Assembly: GCF_024054195.1 (NCBI RefSeq)
Contig: NZ_JAMXLB010000001.1
Span: 1,791,624-1,855,623 of the forward strand
Source: Flavobacterium sp. NRK F7
GTDB lineage: Bacteria; Bacteroidota; Bacteroidia; Flavobacteriales; Flavobacteriaceae
DNA length: 64,000 nucleotides
Direction: 5' to 3'
The notes beneath the pieces were generated by a model. The model was not told the origin of the DNA, did no database searches, and saw nothing but the letters and a program-made list of their open reading frames with translations. The stretch's first letter is position 1. The number at the start of each line of letters is the position of its first letter. Below are positions 26,245-34,938 of the stretch, piece by piece. The translations under genes were made by a program, and so were the position numbers.

Positions 26245-27408
26245 ATGCCAAAAATATTAGTTATTGAAGACGAAGCAGCTATTCGTAGAGTATTGGTAAA
26301 AATACTATCAGAAGAAAACGATAGCTATCAAGTAGAGGAAGCTGAAGATGGAGTTCAAGGAACCGAAAAAATAAAAAATGAAGATTATGATTTAGTGCTT
26401 TGTGATATCAAAATGCCTAAAATGGATGGTGTAGAAGTATTGGAAGCAGTAAAAAAAATAAAACCTGAAATTCCGATGGTCATGATTTCTGGTCATGGAG
26501 ATTTAGAAACAGCTGTAAATACTATGCGATTAGGAGCATTTGATTACATTTCTAAACCACCTGATTTAAACAGACTTTTGAATACGGTACGAAATGCTTT
26601 AGACAAAAAGAAATTAGTAGTTGAAAACAAAATCTTGAAAAAGAAAGTAAGTAAAAACTACGAGATGATTGGTGAAAGTGATGCTATTAACCATATTCGT
26701 ACCATGATTGATAAAGTTGCACCAACAGATGCACGTGTTTTAATTACAGGACCTAATGGAACTGGAAAAGAGTTAGTAGCTCATCAATTACATGAAAAAA
26801 GCGAACGATCAAACCAACCCATTATTGAAGTTAACTGTGCTGCAATACCTGCTGAATTAATTGAAAGTGAATTGTTTGGTCATGTAAAAGGAGCATTTAC
26901 TTCTGCAGTTAAAGATAGAGCGGGTAAATTCGAAGCAGCTAATGGAGGAACTATTTTCTTAGATGAAATTGGCGACATGAGTTTACCAGCACAGGCAAAA
27001 GTATTGAGAGCTTTACAAGAAAATTTAATTCAAAGAGTAGGAGCTGATAAAGATATCAAAGTGGATGTACGTGTGGTTGCAGCTACAAATAAAGATCTTA
27101 AGAAAGAAATTGAAGAAGGACGTTTTAGAGAAGATTTGTACCATCGTTTAGCTGTTATTTTAATTAAGGTTCCAGCTTTAAATGATAGAAGAGACGATAT
27201 TCCAGCTTTATTAGAACACTTTACGCATAAAATTGCTGAAGAGCAAGGTAACTCGGTGAAGAAATTTTCTAAATCGGCGGTTAAATTATTGCAAGAATAC
27301 GATTGGACAGGAAATATTAGAGAGCTCAGAAATGTTGTTGAACGATTAATTATTCTTGGTGGAACAGAAATTTCTGAACAAGATGTCAAACTATTTGCTA
27401 GTAAATAA
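26245..27408 (+). CDS. NtrC-type response regulator without C-terminal HTH
   Basis: 387 aa. Receiver domain with acidic pocket Glu8/Asp9 and phospho-acceptor Asp54 (LVLCDIKMPKMDG), then the sigma-54 AAA+ domain: Walker A GPNGTGKE, GAFTSAV loop, Walker B FLDEIGDM, and the R-finger region RFREDLYHRL. It stops at LGGTEISEQDVKLFASK, right after the AAA+ domain, so no Fis-type helix-turn-helix is present. It would contact sigma-54 RNA polymerase without binding DNA itself, or work with a partner. No histidine kinase is adjacent. Confidence 0.9.
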   Translation: MPKILVIEDEAAIRRVLVKILSEENDSYQVEEAEDGVQGTEKIKNEDYDLVLCDIKMPKMDGVEVLEAVKKIKPEIPMVMISGHGDLETAVNTMRLGAFDYISKPPDLNRLLNTVRNALDKKKLVVENKILKKKVSKNYEMIGESDAINHIRTMIDKVAPTDARVLITGPNGTGKELVAHQLHEKSERSNQPIIEVNCAAIPAELIESELFGHVKGAFTSAVKDRAGKFEAANGGTIFLDEIGDMSLPAQAKVLRALQENLIQRVGADKDIKVDVRVVAATNKDLKKEIEEGRFREDLYHRLAVILIKVPALNDRRDDIPALLEHFTHKIAEEQGNSVKKFSKSAVKLLQEYDWTGNIRELRNVVERLIILGGTEISEQDVKLFASK

Positions 27409-27451
27409 TTTTGGTTAAAAGTAACAACTTTTTACCCAAATAAAAGAATCA

Positions 27452-28066
27452 ATGAATTTAAAAAAAATAAATGCGGCACTTCAAAAAGCCTTAATTGAAA
27501 ATGGTTTTGTTGAAGCTACTGAATTGCAAAAAGAAACTTTTTCCTACATAAAAAGTGGAGCAGATGTGGTTGTACAAGGAGAAAAAGACTCTGGAAAAAC
27601 GATAGCTCTAATTTTAAACATCATTCACAAACTTAAAGAGCCTTTTGAGGAATCACCTAGGGCTTTGATTATGGTGGAAGACAAACCACAAGTGTTGGCT
27701 TTATACGAGTTATTCGAACAATTAAATAAATATAATAAATTACGCTTGTATTATACACATGATAAGACTGATTTTGACGATGATAAAAATCAAATTTCAT
27801 TAGGTATAGATGTGTTAATTGGAACACCCAATCGTTTAAATGAAATGTTCTCAGGAGCTGGTTTTAATGTCAATAAATTACAGGTCATCGCTTTTGATGA
27901 TGTAGATGTATTACTTAGAAATCGTTATGAAAATAAAATTTTACGTTTGCTAGGAAGTATTGAAAAAGGGCAACGTTTGTATTTTTGTTCCCAAATTACG
28001 GAAAGGGTGGAAGCGGTTGCTTTAAATGATGAAGAACGAGAACCTATTTTCTTAGAAATGGAATAG
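27452..28066 (+). CDS. half-length DEAD-box helicase-like protein
   Basis: 204 aa. Q-motif Gln26 (ATELQKETF), Walker A GEKDSGKT (43-50), a GTPNRLNEM motif (TPGR variant) and FDDVDVLL in place of DEAD, then a possible SAT replaced by FCSQITE. Only the first RecA-like domain exists; DEAD is degraded to DDVD. It may have lost ATPase or helicase activity, and could bind RNA or a full-length partner. Conserved in flavobacteria as I recall. Follows the sigma-54 regulator by 44 bases. Confidence 0.82.
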   Translation: MNLKKINAALQKALIENGFVEATELQKETFSYIKSGADVVVQGEKDSGKTIALILNIIHKLKEPFEESPRALIMVEDKPQVLALYELFEQLNKYNKLRLYYTHDKTDFDDDKNQISLGIDVLIGTPNRLNEMFSGAGFNVNKLQVIAFDDVDVLLRNRYENKILRLLGSIEKGQRLYFCSQITERVEAVALNDEEREPIFLEME

Positions 28067-28089
28067 TTTTAAAATGTATCTAAATAGTA

Positions 28090-28115
28090 AAGCCAAGCAA
28101 TTGCTTGGCTTTTTA
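28090..28115. terminator. terminator between helicase-like gene and YceI
   Basis: Perfect 20-base palindrome, arms AGCCAAGCAA and TTGCTTGGCT, ending in T residues; the two genes converge. Confidence 0.75.
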
Positions 28116-28137
28116 GTATATCAGTGTTGTATCTTAA

Positions 28138-28761
28138 TTATTCAAACTGAACCGAACCGGTTATAGCTACTTCACTCCAAGTTTTGCTCACACCATCAGC
28201 ACCTTTATGTAATTCAAAACAAGCTTTGTTAATCGCTTCAATAGCTGCTTGACCACCAAAATCATCTAAGTTAATTGTTGAACTAATTGAGAATTTCTTA
28301 TTTTCAAAAGTATAAGGAACTTCCATTTGTTTGGTTACATCATTTAAAGTTAATGTCAAGAAACATTTTCCTTCTCTAAAATTGAAGGCACCACCTATCA
28401 TTTCAGTGTTTTTCAAAGCAGCAAAGAAAATTGTTTTTAATTTGCTATCACGGTCTTCGTTATTGGTAAATAAACTGCTAACAGGAATGGAGAAGGAAGC
28501 CCCTTCTAAAACGCTTTCTGGAGTAGTACCATTTTGAGTATTTTTCAATTCAATTTGTTTAAAACTCCCACCAACTGCTACTTTATCTGTAGTTTTATAT
28601 GCTGTCCAATTTACTTTTGTGGAATCTGAAATAATCTGTAAACCACTTGTTGCTTCAGTTTTAACCTCTTCTCCAGGAGTTTCCTCTTGTTTGTCTTCTT
28701 TTTTACAACTTGTAAAAGCTAAAGCTAAGGAAAAAGTAAGAATAGCTATTTTTTTATTCAT
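28138..28761 (-). CDS. diverged YceI-type lipoprotein
   Basis: 207 aa from the ATG at 28761 (upstream codons lack a signal). Lipobox AFTSC, then an acidic linker. The rest resembles YceI: LQIISDSTKVNWTAYKTTDKVAVGGSF, SLFTNNEDRDSKLKTIFFAAL, MIGGAFNFREGKCFLTLTLNDVTKQMEVPYTFEN, which follow the YceI order of strands. Likely binds a hydrophobic ligand in the periplasm. Second YceI-type lipoprotein in the window. Confidence 0.75.
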   Translation of the reverse strand: MNKKIAILTFSLALAFTSCKKEDKQEETPGEEVKTEATSGLQIISDSTKVNWTAYKTTDKVAVGGSFKQIELKNTQNGTTPESVLEGASFSIPVSSLFTNNEDRDSKLKTIFFAALKNTEMIGGAFNFREGKCFLTLTLNDVTKQMEVPYTFENKKFSISSTINLDDFGGQAAIEAINKACFELHKGADGVSKTWSEVAITGSVQFE

Positions 28762-28825
28762 CCTGTTTAATTGGTGTTTGTAAATCCTCGTTTTCATAAG
28801 ATTGATTTTGTTAAAAATTCTATAT

Positions 28826-28833
28826 CAAAGATA
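28826..28833 (-). promoter_or_regulatory. -7 box of YceI-type lipoprotein gene
   Basis: TATCTTTG on the minus strand, 64 bases before the ATG at 28761. Confidence 0.45.
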
Positions 28834-28974
28834 GGAAGAAAATTATCGTGTAACAAGATACGGTTGTTAAAGATTGGCTTAATTTTTTCAATAAAAAAAA
28901 TAGTAGGTGAATAAAAATAACACATATCGATAGTTGATGCCACAAAAGGATAGTAATTTCATTACAAAAGGACT

Positions 28975-29079
28975 TAGTTTTGTTGTTATTAGGGGTAACT
29001 TAAGAATTGTTAAGTTTCGAGTAGTAAAATTAAATTAAAATTTGATTTGGAAACCGTCCTGTTAAGGACGGTTTTTTTT
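28975..29079 (+). ncRNA. candidate small RNA with terminator (28762-29151 is otherwise without a gene)
   Basis: The 390-base gap between a minus-strand lipoprotein and the plus-strand kinase has no ORF. It contains a TAGTTTTG box (28975-28982), a small hairpin (CTTAAG / TTAAG arms, about 29004-29020), and a strong terminator: AAACCGTCC and complement around TGTTAA at 29051-29074, then eight T residues. No gene upstream on this strand needs this terminator, so it would end a transcript of about 90 nt. No known RNA family was recognised. A direct repeat ACAAAAGGA also occurs at about 28932 and 28963. Confidence 0.3.
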
Positions 29080-29151
29080 ATAAATTTCTATCTTTAGATA
29101 TTCAAAAATTAAAATTATAGAATAAGTATATTCGCAACTTATAGGCTTATA

Positions 29152-31176
29152 ATGCAAAAGATAATTTGTTTACTCTTTTTTTTATTTAAAACTACTTTCA
29201 TCCTTTGTCAAAACGAATATGAAAAATGTAGTGATAGCATACTAGTTTTAATTAATGAAACCAATGATGATCATCTAAAAATGGATTATTATATTAATCT
29301 TTGTGATCTGTATGTAGAAAATGATTTAAAAGAAATAAAAAAAATAAATCCCAAATTATTTGCTGTTTCAAAAAAAATAAACTCCAAAAAAGGATTAGCT
29401 TTCTATTATTTTTACAACGCCATCCTACTTAGAAATTCTAATCAAGAAGGAGCCGCTTTTACCAATATTGAAGAATCTATCTCCATTTTTAAAGAAATTA
29501 AAGATTGGGACAATTACTTTATTGCAAATGCGAAGTTTGGTCATTATTTGATACTAAATGAAAACTATCTCAAAGCTGAAAACTTACTCAATGAAAATAT
29601 AAAGTTTGCATTGAAACTAAACAATGAAAAGGTTTCTTATTTGTATTATATTATGAGTCAGATGTATAACTTTAAGAGCGATTACAATGAAGCCTTAGTT
29701 TATGCAAATAAAGCCTTAGATTCTGAAAAGAATATTTCTCAAACCATAAAAATTTACAATTTAGCATCGAATATTTATCGTTCTTTAAAAAATTTCGATG
29801 AAGCGCTACAATTCAACCAAATGGGGATAGATTTGGAAAAATCAATTAGTGGTTTAAACCTACTTTTTTTTACTAGAGCTATCATTTTTTTTGATATGAA
29901 ACGATATCACGAAGCTCTTGATTTGGCTTTAAATTATAAGAAGCATTTGGTTAAAAAGAAGAGTAATCGTAGCTTAATAGATTGTAATATTTTTATTTCA
30001 AAATGTTATTTTTATTTAGAAGATTATCATTTAGCAAATAAGTGTGTTGATGAAGTTTTAAATGTTGAAATTCCAAGAGACGATATTAAGATGATGGCTT
30101 ATGGTCTTAAAAGTAAAATCAGCTTGAAACAGCATCGTCTAAACGATGCCAAAACATACATTGATAAAGCGTTACGATTACTTCATGACAATCATTATTA
30201 TGAAATTAAATTGTTTGTATATGAAACAAAATTTGAAGTGGAAGAACAATTAGGAAATTACAAAACCGCGCTTACGTTTTCTAAAAAAATTATGGAAATC
30301 AATAATTTGAATTATGAGACTGATAATGTAGATAAGTTAAATCGATTGCAAATTAATTTTAATATTTCAGAAAAAGAAAATAAAATAAAAAGCTTGCAAC
30401 TTCAAGAATTGAAAAGCACCATGAAAATTGAGAAGCAAAAAAATTATATTATTTATATTTCCATTGCTTGTTTTGTAGCTTTACTTTCAGTTTTATTTTA
30501 TGTAAAAAACAACATTACTATTAAGAAAAAGAATGCTTTAATTGAAAGCGAAAAACTATTGACTCAGAAATCTCTTCAAGAGAAAGAAGTCTTGTTAAAA
30601 GAAATACATCATCGAGTTAAGAACAATTTACAATTGGTAAAAAGCTTATTGTATTTGCAAGCCAAACAACAAGATGTAAGCTTGAAAACCTTTGTTGAAG
30701 CCTCTCAATCTAGAATTTTATCTATGGCTTTAATACACGAAAATTTATATTTAAAAGGAGATTTAAGTCAGGTTGATTTTAAAGAATATCTCCATAGGTT
30801 AGCACAGAATATTTTAGAAGCGCATAAGAATGAGAACAAGCTAATTGAATTACAAATCGAAGTAGAGCCAATCTATTTTAATATTCAAACTGCCATTCCT
30901 TTAGGTTTAATTATTAATGAGTTGGTAACGAATGCCTACAAACATGCTTTTATTATTAAACAAAGGGGTATCATACGACTTGTGCTGAAAAAAAAGGGAG
31001 ATTATTATTACGAGTTAAATGTAATTGATGATGGTGATGGTATTGGAAAATTTAAACGCCCCATTCATTCTTTGGGTTTGGATCTAGTACATCAATTAGT
31101 AGTACAAATTAACGGGAAACTTTTCCTAAGCCATGAAGAAGGTATGCATTTTACCATACAATTTAAAAAAGCTTAA
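29152..31176 (+). CDS. TPR-containing sensor histidine kinase (HisKA_2)
   Basis: 674 aa. Signal peptide (MQKIICLLFFLFKTTFILCQ), about 400 residues of TPR-like helical repeats in the periplasm, one membrane helix (YIIYISIACFVALLSVLFYV, about 431-450), then the cytoplasmic kinase: LLKEIHHRVKNNLQLVKSLL with phospho-His at about 487, and HATPase motifs NELVTNAYKHAF and DDGDGIG. Partner regulator lies 69 bases downstream. The TPR part probably senses protein-protein contact in the periplasm. Confidence 0.9.
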   Translation: MQKIICLLFFLFKTTFILCQNEYEKCSDSILVLINETNDDHLKMDYYINLCDLYVENDLKEIKKINPKLFAVSKKINSKKGLAFYYFYNAILLRNSNQEGAAFTNIEESISIFKEIKDWDNYFIANAKFGHYLILNENYLKAENLLNENIKFALKLNNEKVSYLYYIMSQMYNFKSDYNEALVYANKALDSEKNISQTIKIYNLASNIYRSLKNFDEALQFNQMGIDLEKSISGLNLLFFTRAIIFFDMKRYHEALDLALNYKKHLVKKKSNRSLIDCNIFISKCYFYLEDYHLANKCVDEVLNVEIPRDDIKMMAYGLKSKISLKQHRLNDAKTYIDKALRLLHDNHYYEIKLFVYETKFEVEEQLGNYKTALTFSKKIMEINNLNYETDNVDKLNRLQINFNISEKENKIKSLQLQELKSTMKIEKQKNYIIYISIACFVALLSVLFYVKNNITIKKKNALIESEKLLTQKSLQEKEVLLKEIHHRVKNNLQLVKSLLYLQAKQQDVSLKTFVEASQSRILSMALIHENLYLKGDLSQVDFKEYLHRLAQNILEAHKNENKLIELQIEVEPIYFNIQTAIPLGLIINELVTNAYKHAFIIKQRGIIRLVLKKKGDYYYELNVIDDGDGIGKFKRPIHSLGLDLVHQLVVQINGKLFLSHEEGMHFTIQFKKA

Positions 31177-31245
31177 AAATAGATGTCCGTTTAATACTGT
31201 TCCCAATTGTTTGTTATTTTTTAAAATTTATGAATAAATGATGCC

Positions 31246-31989
31246 ATGAAAAGCTGTTTTGTTTTAATTGTCGAAGATGAAGCTTTAATTGCCATGCACA
31301 TTAAAGCGATTCTTGAAGACGAAGGTTACTGTGTTTTTTTAGTTAATAATGTTGATGATGCGATTAGTTGTATCGAAAAAGAATCGATTGCATTAGTACT
31401 TATCGATATTCATTTAAACAAAGATAAAGACGGTGTAAGTTTAGGTAAATATTTACTTCAACTAGACCGTATTCCCTATATTTATATTACCTCTTACATA
31501 GATAAAGAGACTCTAGATAGAGTCAAAGAAACAAGACCTTATGGTTATATAGTAAAGCCTTTTAAAGATATAGATGTAATTACGAGTACATCTATAGTTT
31601 TAAATAATTACAAGTATAAAGAAATAGACATTTTAAGAAAAAAAGAAGTCCCTAATGATTTTATTCCCTATAGACTCAAAGAAGTGATTGCCTTCATCAA
31701 TGAGAATATTGAACAAAAATTAGAGATAGACGAATTGGCTTCAAAATCGCAATGGAAAAGACATCATTTTATGAAAATGTTCACAAAATATGTACATGTT
31801 TCTCCATACCAATACATACTTACTCGTAAAATTGAAAAAGCAAAGATTTTGCTAGTAGATACAGCTATTCCTCTAAACCAAATTGCTTATGAATTAGGTT
31901 TTAAAAGTTATGCTAATTTTAGTAATGCTTTTAAAAAAAACTGTAATATGACAGCTGAAAATTACAGAAAAAGATTTCAAAAAAAATAG
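31246..31989 (+). CDS. response regulator with AraC-type output domain
   Basis: 247 aa. Receiver domain with acidic pocket (Glu10/Asp11) and Asp54 (LVLIDIHLNKDKDG), Lys in YIVKPFKD; then an AraC/XylS helix-turn-helix from about 150: DELASKSQWKRHHFMKMFTKYVHVSPYQYI and the second helix pair IAYELGFKSYANFSNAFKKNCNMTAENYRK. Likely phosphorylated by the preceding TPR kinase and controls genes elsewhere. Confidence 0.9.
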   Translation: MKSCFVLIVEDEALIAMHIKAILEDEGYCVFLVNNVDDAISCIEKESIALVLIDIHLNKDKDGVSLGKYLLQLDRIPYIYITSYIDKETLDRVKETRPYGYIVKPFKDIDVITSTSIVLNNYKYKEIDILRKKEVPNDFIPYRLKEVIAFINENIEQKLEIDELASKSQWKRHHFMKMFTKYVHVSPYQYILTRKIEKAKILLVDTAIPLNQIAYELGFKSYANFSNAFKKNCNMTAENYRKRFQKK

Positions 31990-32057
31990 TATGTATTCCT
32001 TTTTCAAAAAAATGAGAAAGTGTTTCAACAAAAAAGACAATAACTAAACTTTCTCAT

Positions 32058-32065
32058 TATATTTG
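32058..32065 (+). promoter_or_regulatory. -7 box of ABC-F gene
   Basis: TATATTTG, 81 bases before the ATG at 32146. The leader after it (32107-32140) is a T-rich heptamer array. Confidence 0.45.
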
Positions 32066-32106
32066 CACCTTCAAAAAAAACAAGTTAATTGCCTAACAAT
32101 GTATCG

Positions 32107-32140
32107 CTTTTAACTTTTTGATTTTTAACTTTTGACTTTA
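32107..32140 (+). repeat. T-rich heptamer-like array in ABC-F leader
   Basis: Units close to TTTTAAC, TTTTTGA, TTTTTAA, CTTTTGA repeat with about seven-base spacing directly before the ATG at 32146. It resembles the TAGAATT arrays elsewhere in period, not in sequence. Confidence 0.5.
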
Positions 32141-32145
32141 TCATA

Positions 32146-33780
32146 ATGATTACAGTAAATGACATCGCCGTAGAATTTGGTGGAACCACGCTTTTTAGTG
32201 AAGTAACTTTTGCCATTAATGAAACCGATAAAATTGCCTTAATGGGTAAAAACGGAGCTGGTAAATCCACTTTGTTAAAAATTGTTGCAGGTGAAAATAA
32301 ACCCACTAGAGGAGCTATTTCTGCTCCAAAAGAAACGGTTATCGCTTATTTACCACAACATTTGTTAACTGATGATCAATGTACGGTTAGAGAAGAAACT
32401 TCGAAGGCTTTTTCTGAAATTTTTAAAATGAAGGCAGAAATCGATGACATTAATGAGCAGTTAACCATTCGTACCGATTACGAAAGTGATGCGTACATGA
32501 AGCTAATTGAAAAGGTTTCGGAACTTTCGGAGAAATTTTATGCTATTGAAGAAGTGAATTATGAAGCTGAGGTTGAAAAAGTTTTAAAAGGGTTAGGTTT
32601 TACTAGAGAAGATTTCGACAGACCTACAAGCGAATTTTCTGGAGGTTGGAGAATGCGTATTGAACTAGCTAAAATTCTATTGAGAAAACCAGACTTAATT
32701 CTATTGGATGAGCCTACAAACCATTTGGATATGGATAGTATTCAATGGTTGGAAGACTTTTTGGTAAACCAAGCCAAAGCGGTAATGGTAATTTCACACG
32801 ATAGAGCTTTTGTGGATAATATTACCAATCGTACCATTGAAGTTACTATGGGACGTATTTATGATTATAAAGCAAAATATTCACATTATTTAGAATTGCG
32901 AAAAGACCGTCGTGCACACCAACAAAAAGCATACGAAGAACAACAAAAATTTATTGCAGAGAATCAGGCTTTTATTGAGCGTTTTAGAGGTACCTTTTCT
33001 AAAACAGAGCAAGTACAATCGCGTGTACGTATGTTAGAAAAACTAGTCTTAGTAGAAGTAGATGAAGTGGATAATTCGGCTTTAAAATTGAAATTTCCAC
33101 CTTCAGTACGCTCAGGTCAATATCCAGTTATTGTAAAAGATTTGCATAAAAGTTACGGAGACAAAGTCATTTTTAAAGATGCTAATATTGTAATCGAAAG
33201 GGGTCAAAAAGTAGCTTTTGTGGGTAAAAATGGAGAGGGAAAATCGACCATGATCAAAGCCATTATGAAAGAAATTGGCATTGATAGTGGTAGTGTGGAA
33301 ATTGGTCATAATGCTCAAATTGGTTATTTTGCTCAAAATCAGGCTGCTTTATTAGATGGAGAAGCAACCATTTTTGAAACCATTGATCGCATTGCAGTAG
33401 GTGACATTCGTACCCAAATTAAAAATATTTTAGGTGCTTTTATGTTTCAAGGTGATGATATACAAAAGAAAGTAAAGGTGCTTTCTGGTGGAGAAAAAAC
33501 ACGTTTGGCCATGATTAAATTGTTGTTAGAACCAGTAAACTTATTAATCTTGGATGAGCCTTCTAACCATTTAGATATGAAAACCAAAGATATTATCAAA
33601 GATGCGTTACGTGATTTTGATGGTACTTTAATTTTAGTATCTCACGATCGTGATTTCTTAGATGGTTTGGCTACCAAAGTATTCGAGTTTGGTAACAAAA
33701 GAGTAAAAGAACATTTCGAAGATTTGAAAGGTTTCTTGGAAATCAAAAAAATGGATTCTTTAAAAGAGATTGAGAAATAG
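32146..33780 (+). CDS. ABC-F family ATPase (ribosome-associated)
   Basis: 544 aa soluble protein with two ABC domains and no membrane segment. Walker A motifs GKNGAGKST (N-terminal) and GKNGEGKST (C-terminal), signatures FSGGWRMRIELAK and LSGGEKTRLAM, Walker B LILLDEPTNHLDMDS and LLILDEPSNHLDMKT. The linker around residues 235-320 is basic and Gln-rich (P-site tRNA interaction motif region). ABC-F proteins bind the ribosome E site and relieve stalls or antibiotic block; which subtype this is cannot be told. Confidence 0.93.
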   Translation: MITVNDIAVEFGGTTLFSEVTFAINETDKIALMGKNGAGKSTLLKIVAGENKPTRGAISAPKETVIAYLPQHLLTDDQCTVREETSKAFSEIFKMKAEIDDINEQLTIRTDYESDAYMKLIEKVSELSEKFYAIEEVNYEAEVEKVLKGLGFTREDFDRPTSEFSGGWRMRIELAKILLRKPDLILLDEPTNHLDMDSIQWLEDFLVNQAKAVMVISHDRAFVDNITNRTIEVTMGRIYDYKAKYSHYLELRKDRRAHQQKAYEEQQKFIAENQAFIERFRGTFSKTEQVQSRVRMLEKLVLVEVDEVDNSALKLKFPPSVRSGQYPVIVKDLHKSYGDKVIFKDANIVIERGQKVAFVGKNGEGKSTMIKAIMKEIGIDSGSVEIGHNAQIGYFAQNQAALLDGEATIFETIDRIAVGDIRTQIKNILGAFMFQGDDIQKKVKVLSGGEKTRLAMIKLLLEPVNLLILDEPSNHLDMKTKDIIKDALRDFDGTLILVSHDRDFLDGLATKVFEFGNKRVKEHFEDLKGFLEIKKMDSLKEIEK

Positions 33781-33811
33781 TTTTATAGTAGTTCACTCCA
33801 AATTTTAAAAT

Positions 33812-34087
33812 ATGACAAGAGAAGAACATGTTAAATTCTGTTCACTTTGTAAAAATAGAAAGCTAGATTTCCAACAAGGATATGTTTGTAAACTTACTAA
33901 CAAAATTGCAGATTTTGATATAAGTTGCACCCATTTTACACCAGATGAAGTTCATAATATAGCAAAACCTGCTTACACTGAAAATACTTATAATGATAAT
34001 TCTGAAGGAATCAGTTGGAAAACAATAGGTTCAATTGTTATTTTTATTTTAGTATTGGTTCGATTTATATACAGAATGAGTAGGTAA
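33812..34087 (+). CDS. small membrane protein with four Cys (zinc-ribbon-like)
   Basis: 91 aa. Cys10, Cys13, Cys26 and Cys39 form a Cx2C...C...C arrangement suited to one metal ion, and residues 71-87 are one membrane helix (IGSIVIFILVLVRFIY). No family named. It follows the ABC-F gene by 31 bases on the same strand. Confidence 0.6.
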   Translation: MTREEHVKFCSLCKNRKLDFQQGYVCKLTNKIADFDISCTHFTPDEVHNIAKPAYTENTYNDNSEGISWKTIGSIVIFILVLVRFIYRMSR

Positions 34088-34090
34088 AAT

Positions 34091-34540
34091 TTATTTTTTA
34101 ATACTATTCTCAATTTCTTTAAAATATGCAATAAGTGTGGCTTGTTCGGCTTCCGTTAAAACAGCATCTTTATGAATCAGGGTATAGCTCGAAAGTGGCA
34201 TTTCACCTTTTTCAATAAGTTCGTATGATTCTTCAAGCTTATGTGCTTGTTTTTTGGGAGAATAAGTTCCAAATTCAGAGAAATTTAAATGTCTTTTTCC
34301 GTCTTCGATATGATTTTTTAAATACCAACCTACAGGCTGTATATTGGAATACCATGGATATTCGCTTACATTGGAATGACAATCATAGCAAGAAGCCTTA
34401 ATTTTTGAGGCAATTTCTGCAGTAGGTTTGTATATCATTATAAAATCTTGATTTTGATCTACAGGCGGATTGCTTTTATCGATTGGAAAGAACTGAATCA
34501 CAATAAATGCTACAAGCAATAATAAAAGTATTTTTTTCAT
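34091..34540 (-). CDS. haem-binding domain protein (c-type haem CxxCH)
   Basis: 149 aa with an N-terminal membrane anchor or signal (KKILLLLLVAFIVIQFFP) and a CYDCH motif (Cys51, Cys54, His55) followed by WYLKNHIEDGKRHLNFSEF, the pattern of the flavobacterial haem-binding (DUF1924-like) domain. It probably holds one c-type haem in the periplasm. It abuts the small zinc-type protein convergently and shares no operon with the sigma cluster next door. Confidence 0.85.
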   Translation of the reverse strand: MKKILLLLLVAFIVIQFFPIDKSNPPVDQNQDFIMIYKPTAEIASKIKASCYDCHSNVSEYPWYSNIQPVGWYLKNHIEDGKRHLNFSEFGTYSPKKQAHKLEESYELIEKGEMPLSSYTLIHKDAVLTEAEQATLIAYFKEIENSIKK

Positions 34541-34584
34541 TTTGTAAAATTTAGTTTAAAAATACAAATTTTTAAGTTTCGTAG

Positions 34585-34938
34585 CTATTTTTTTACTTTT
34601 TTCCATTCAGAAAAACCCATAGCAGAATTTTTTATTTCTTTTTCCCATTGTTTTCCAAAGTTAACTGTAAGATTTTCGAAAACCAACGCATTTGCTTTTT
34701 CATACTTTTCAAAATCTAGAGGTGCAACACATCCAAAATCATAATACTGAATATGGTATTTTTTGGAAAAGGCCATATCTTCTTTAGTAATTGTGGATGC
34801 AATACCTCCTAAAATATAAATGGTTTTGGTTTTCGAATTGATTTCAATCTTTATTTCTTGATCTGTTGTAGTATTTTTTTCTTGTGCAAAACTCTGCCAA
34901 CTAATGAAAAGCAGAAAAGCAATAATTTTATAATTCAT
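34585..34938 (-). CDS. small secreted protein, last gene of sigma cluster
   Basis: 117 aa from the ATG at 34938, giving a signal peptide (MNYKIIAFLLFISWQSFAQ); the longer frame to 34962 adds eight residues. Its body (AKKYHIQYYDFGCVAPLDFEKYEKANALVFENL in parts) matches no family I can name; a central Cys and an FEKYEK motif are visible. It overlaps the end of the plug-domain gene by 11 bases, so it belongs to the same transcript. Confidence 0.6.
   Translation of the reverse strand: MNYKIIAFLLFISWQSFAQEKNTTTDQEIKIEINSKTKTIYILGGIASTITKEDMAFSKKYHIQYYDFGCVAPLDFEKYEKANALVFENLTVNFGKQWEKEIKNSAMGFSEWKKVKK

Noticed and set aside
32011..32058. AATGAGAAAGT / ACTTTCTCATT stem before the ABC-F gene as a riboswitch
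   Set aside because: A simple 11-bp stem with a 26-base loop; it lies before the -7 box, and no known riboswitch core is visible. It may be a weak terminator of the AraC-type regulator gene.
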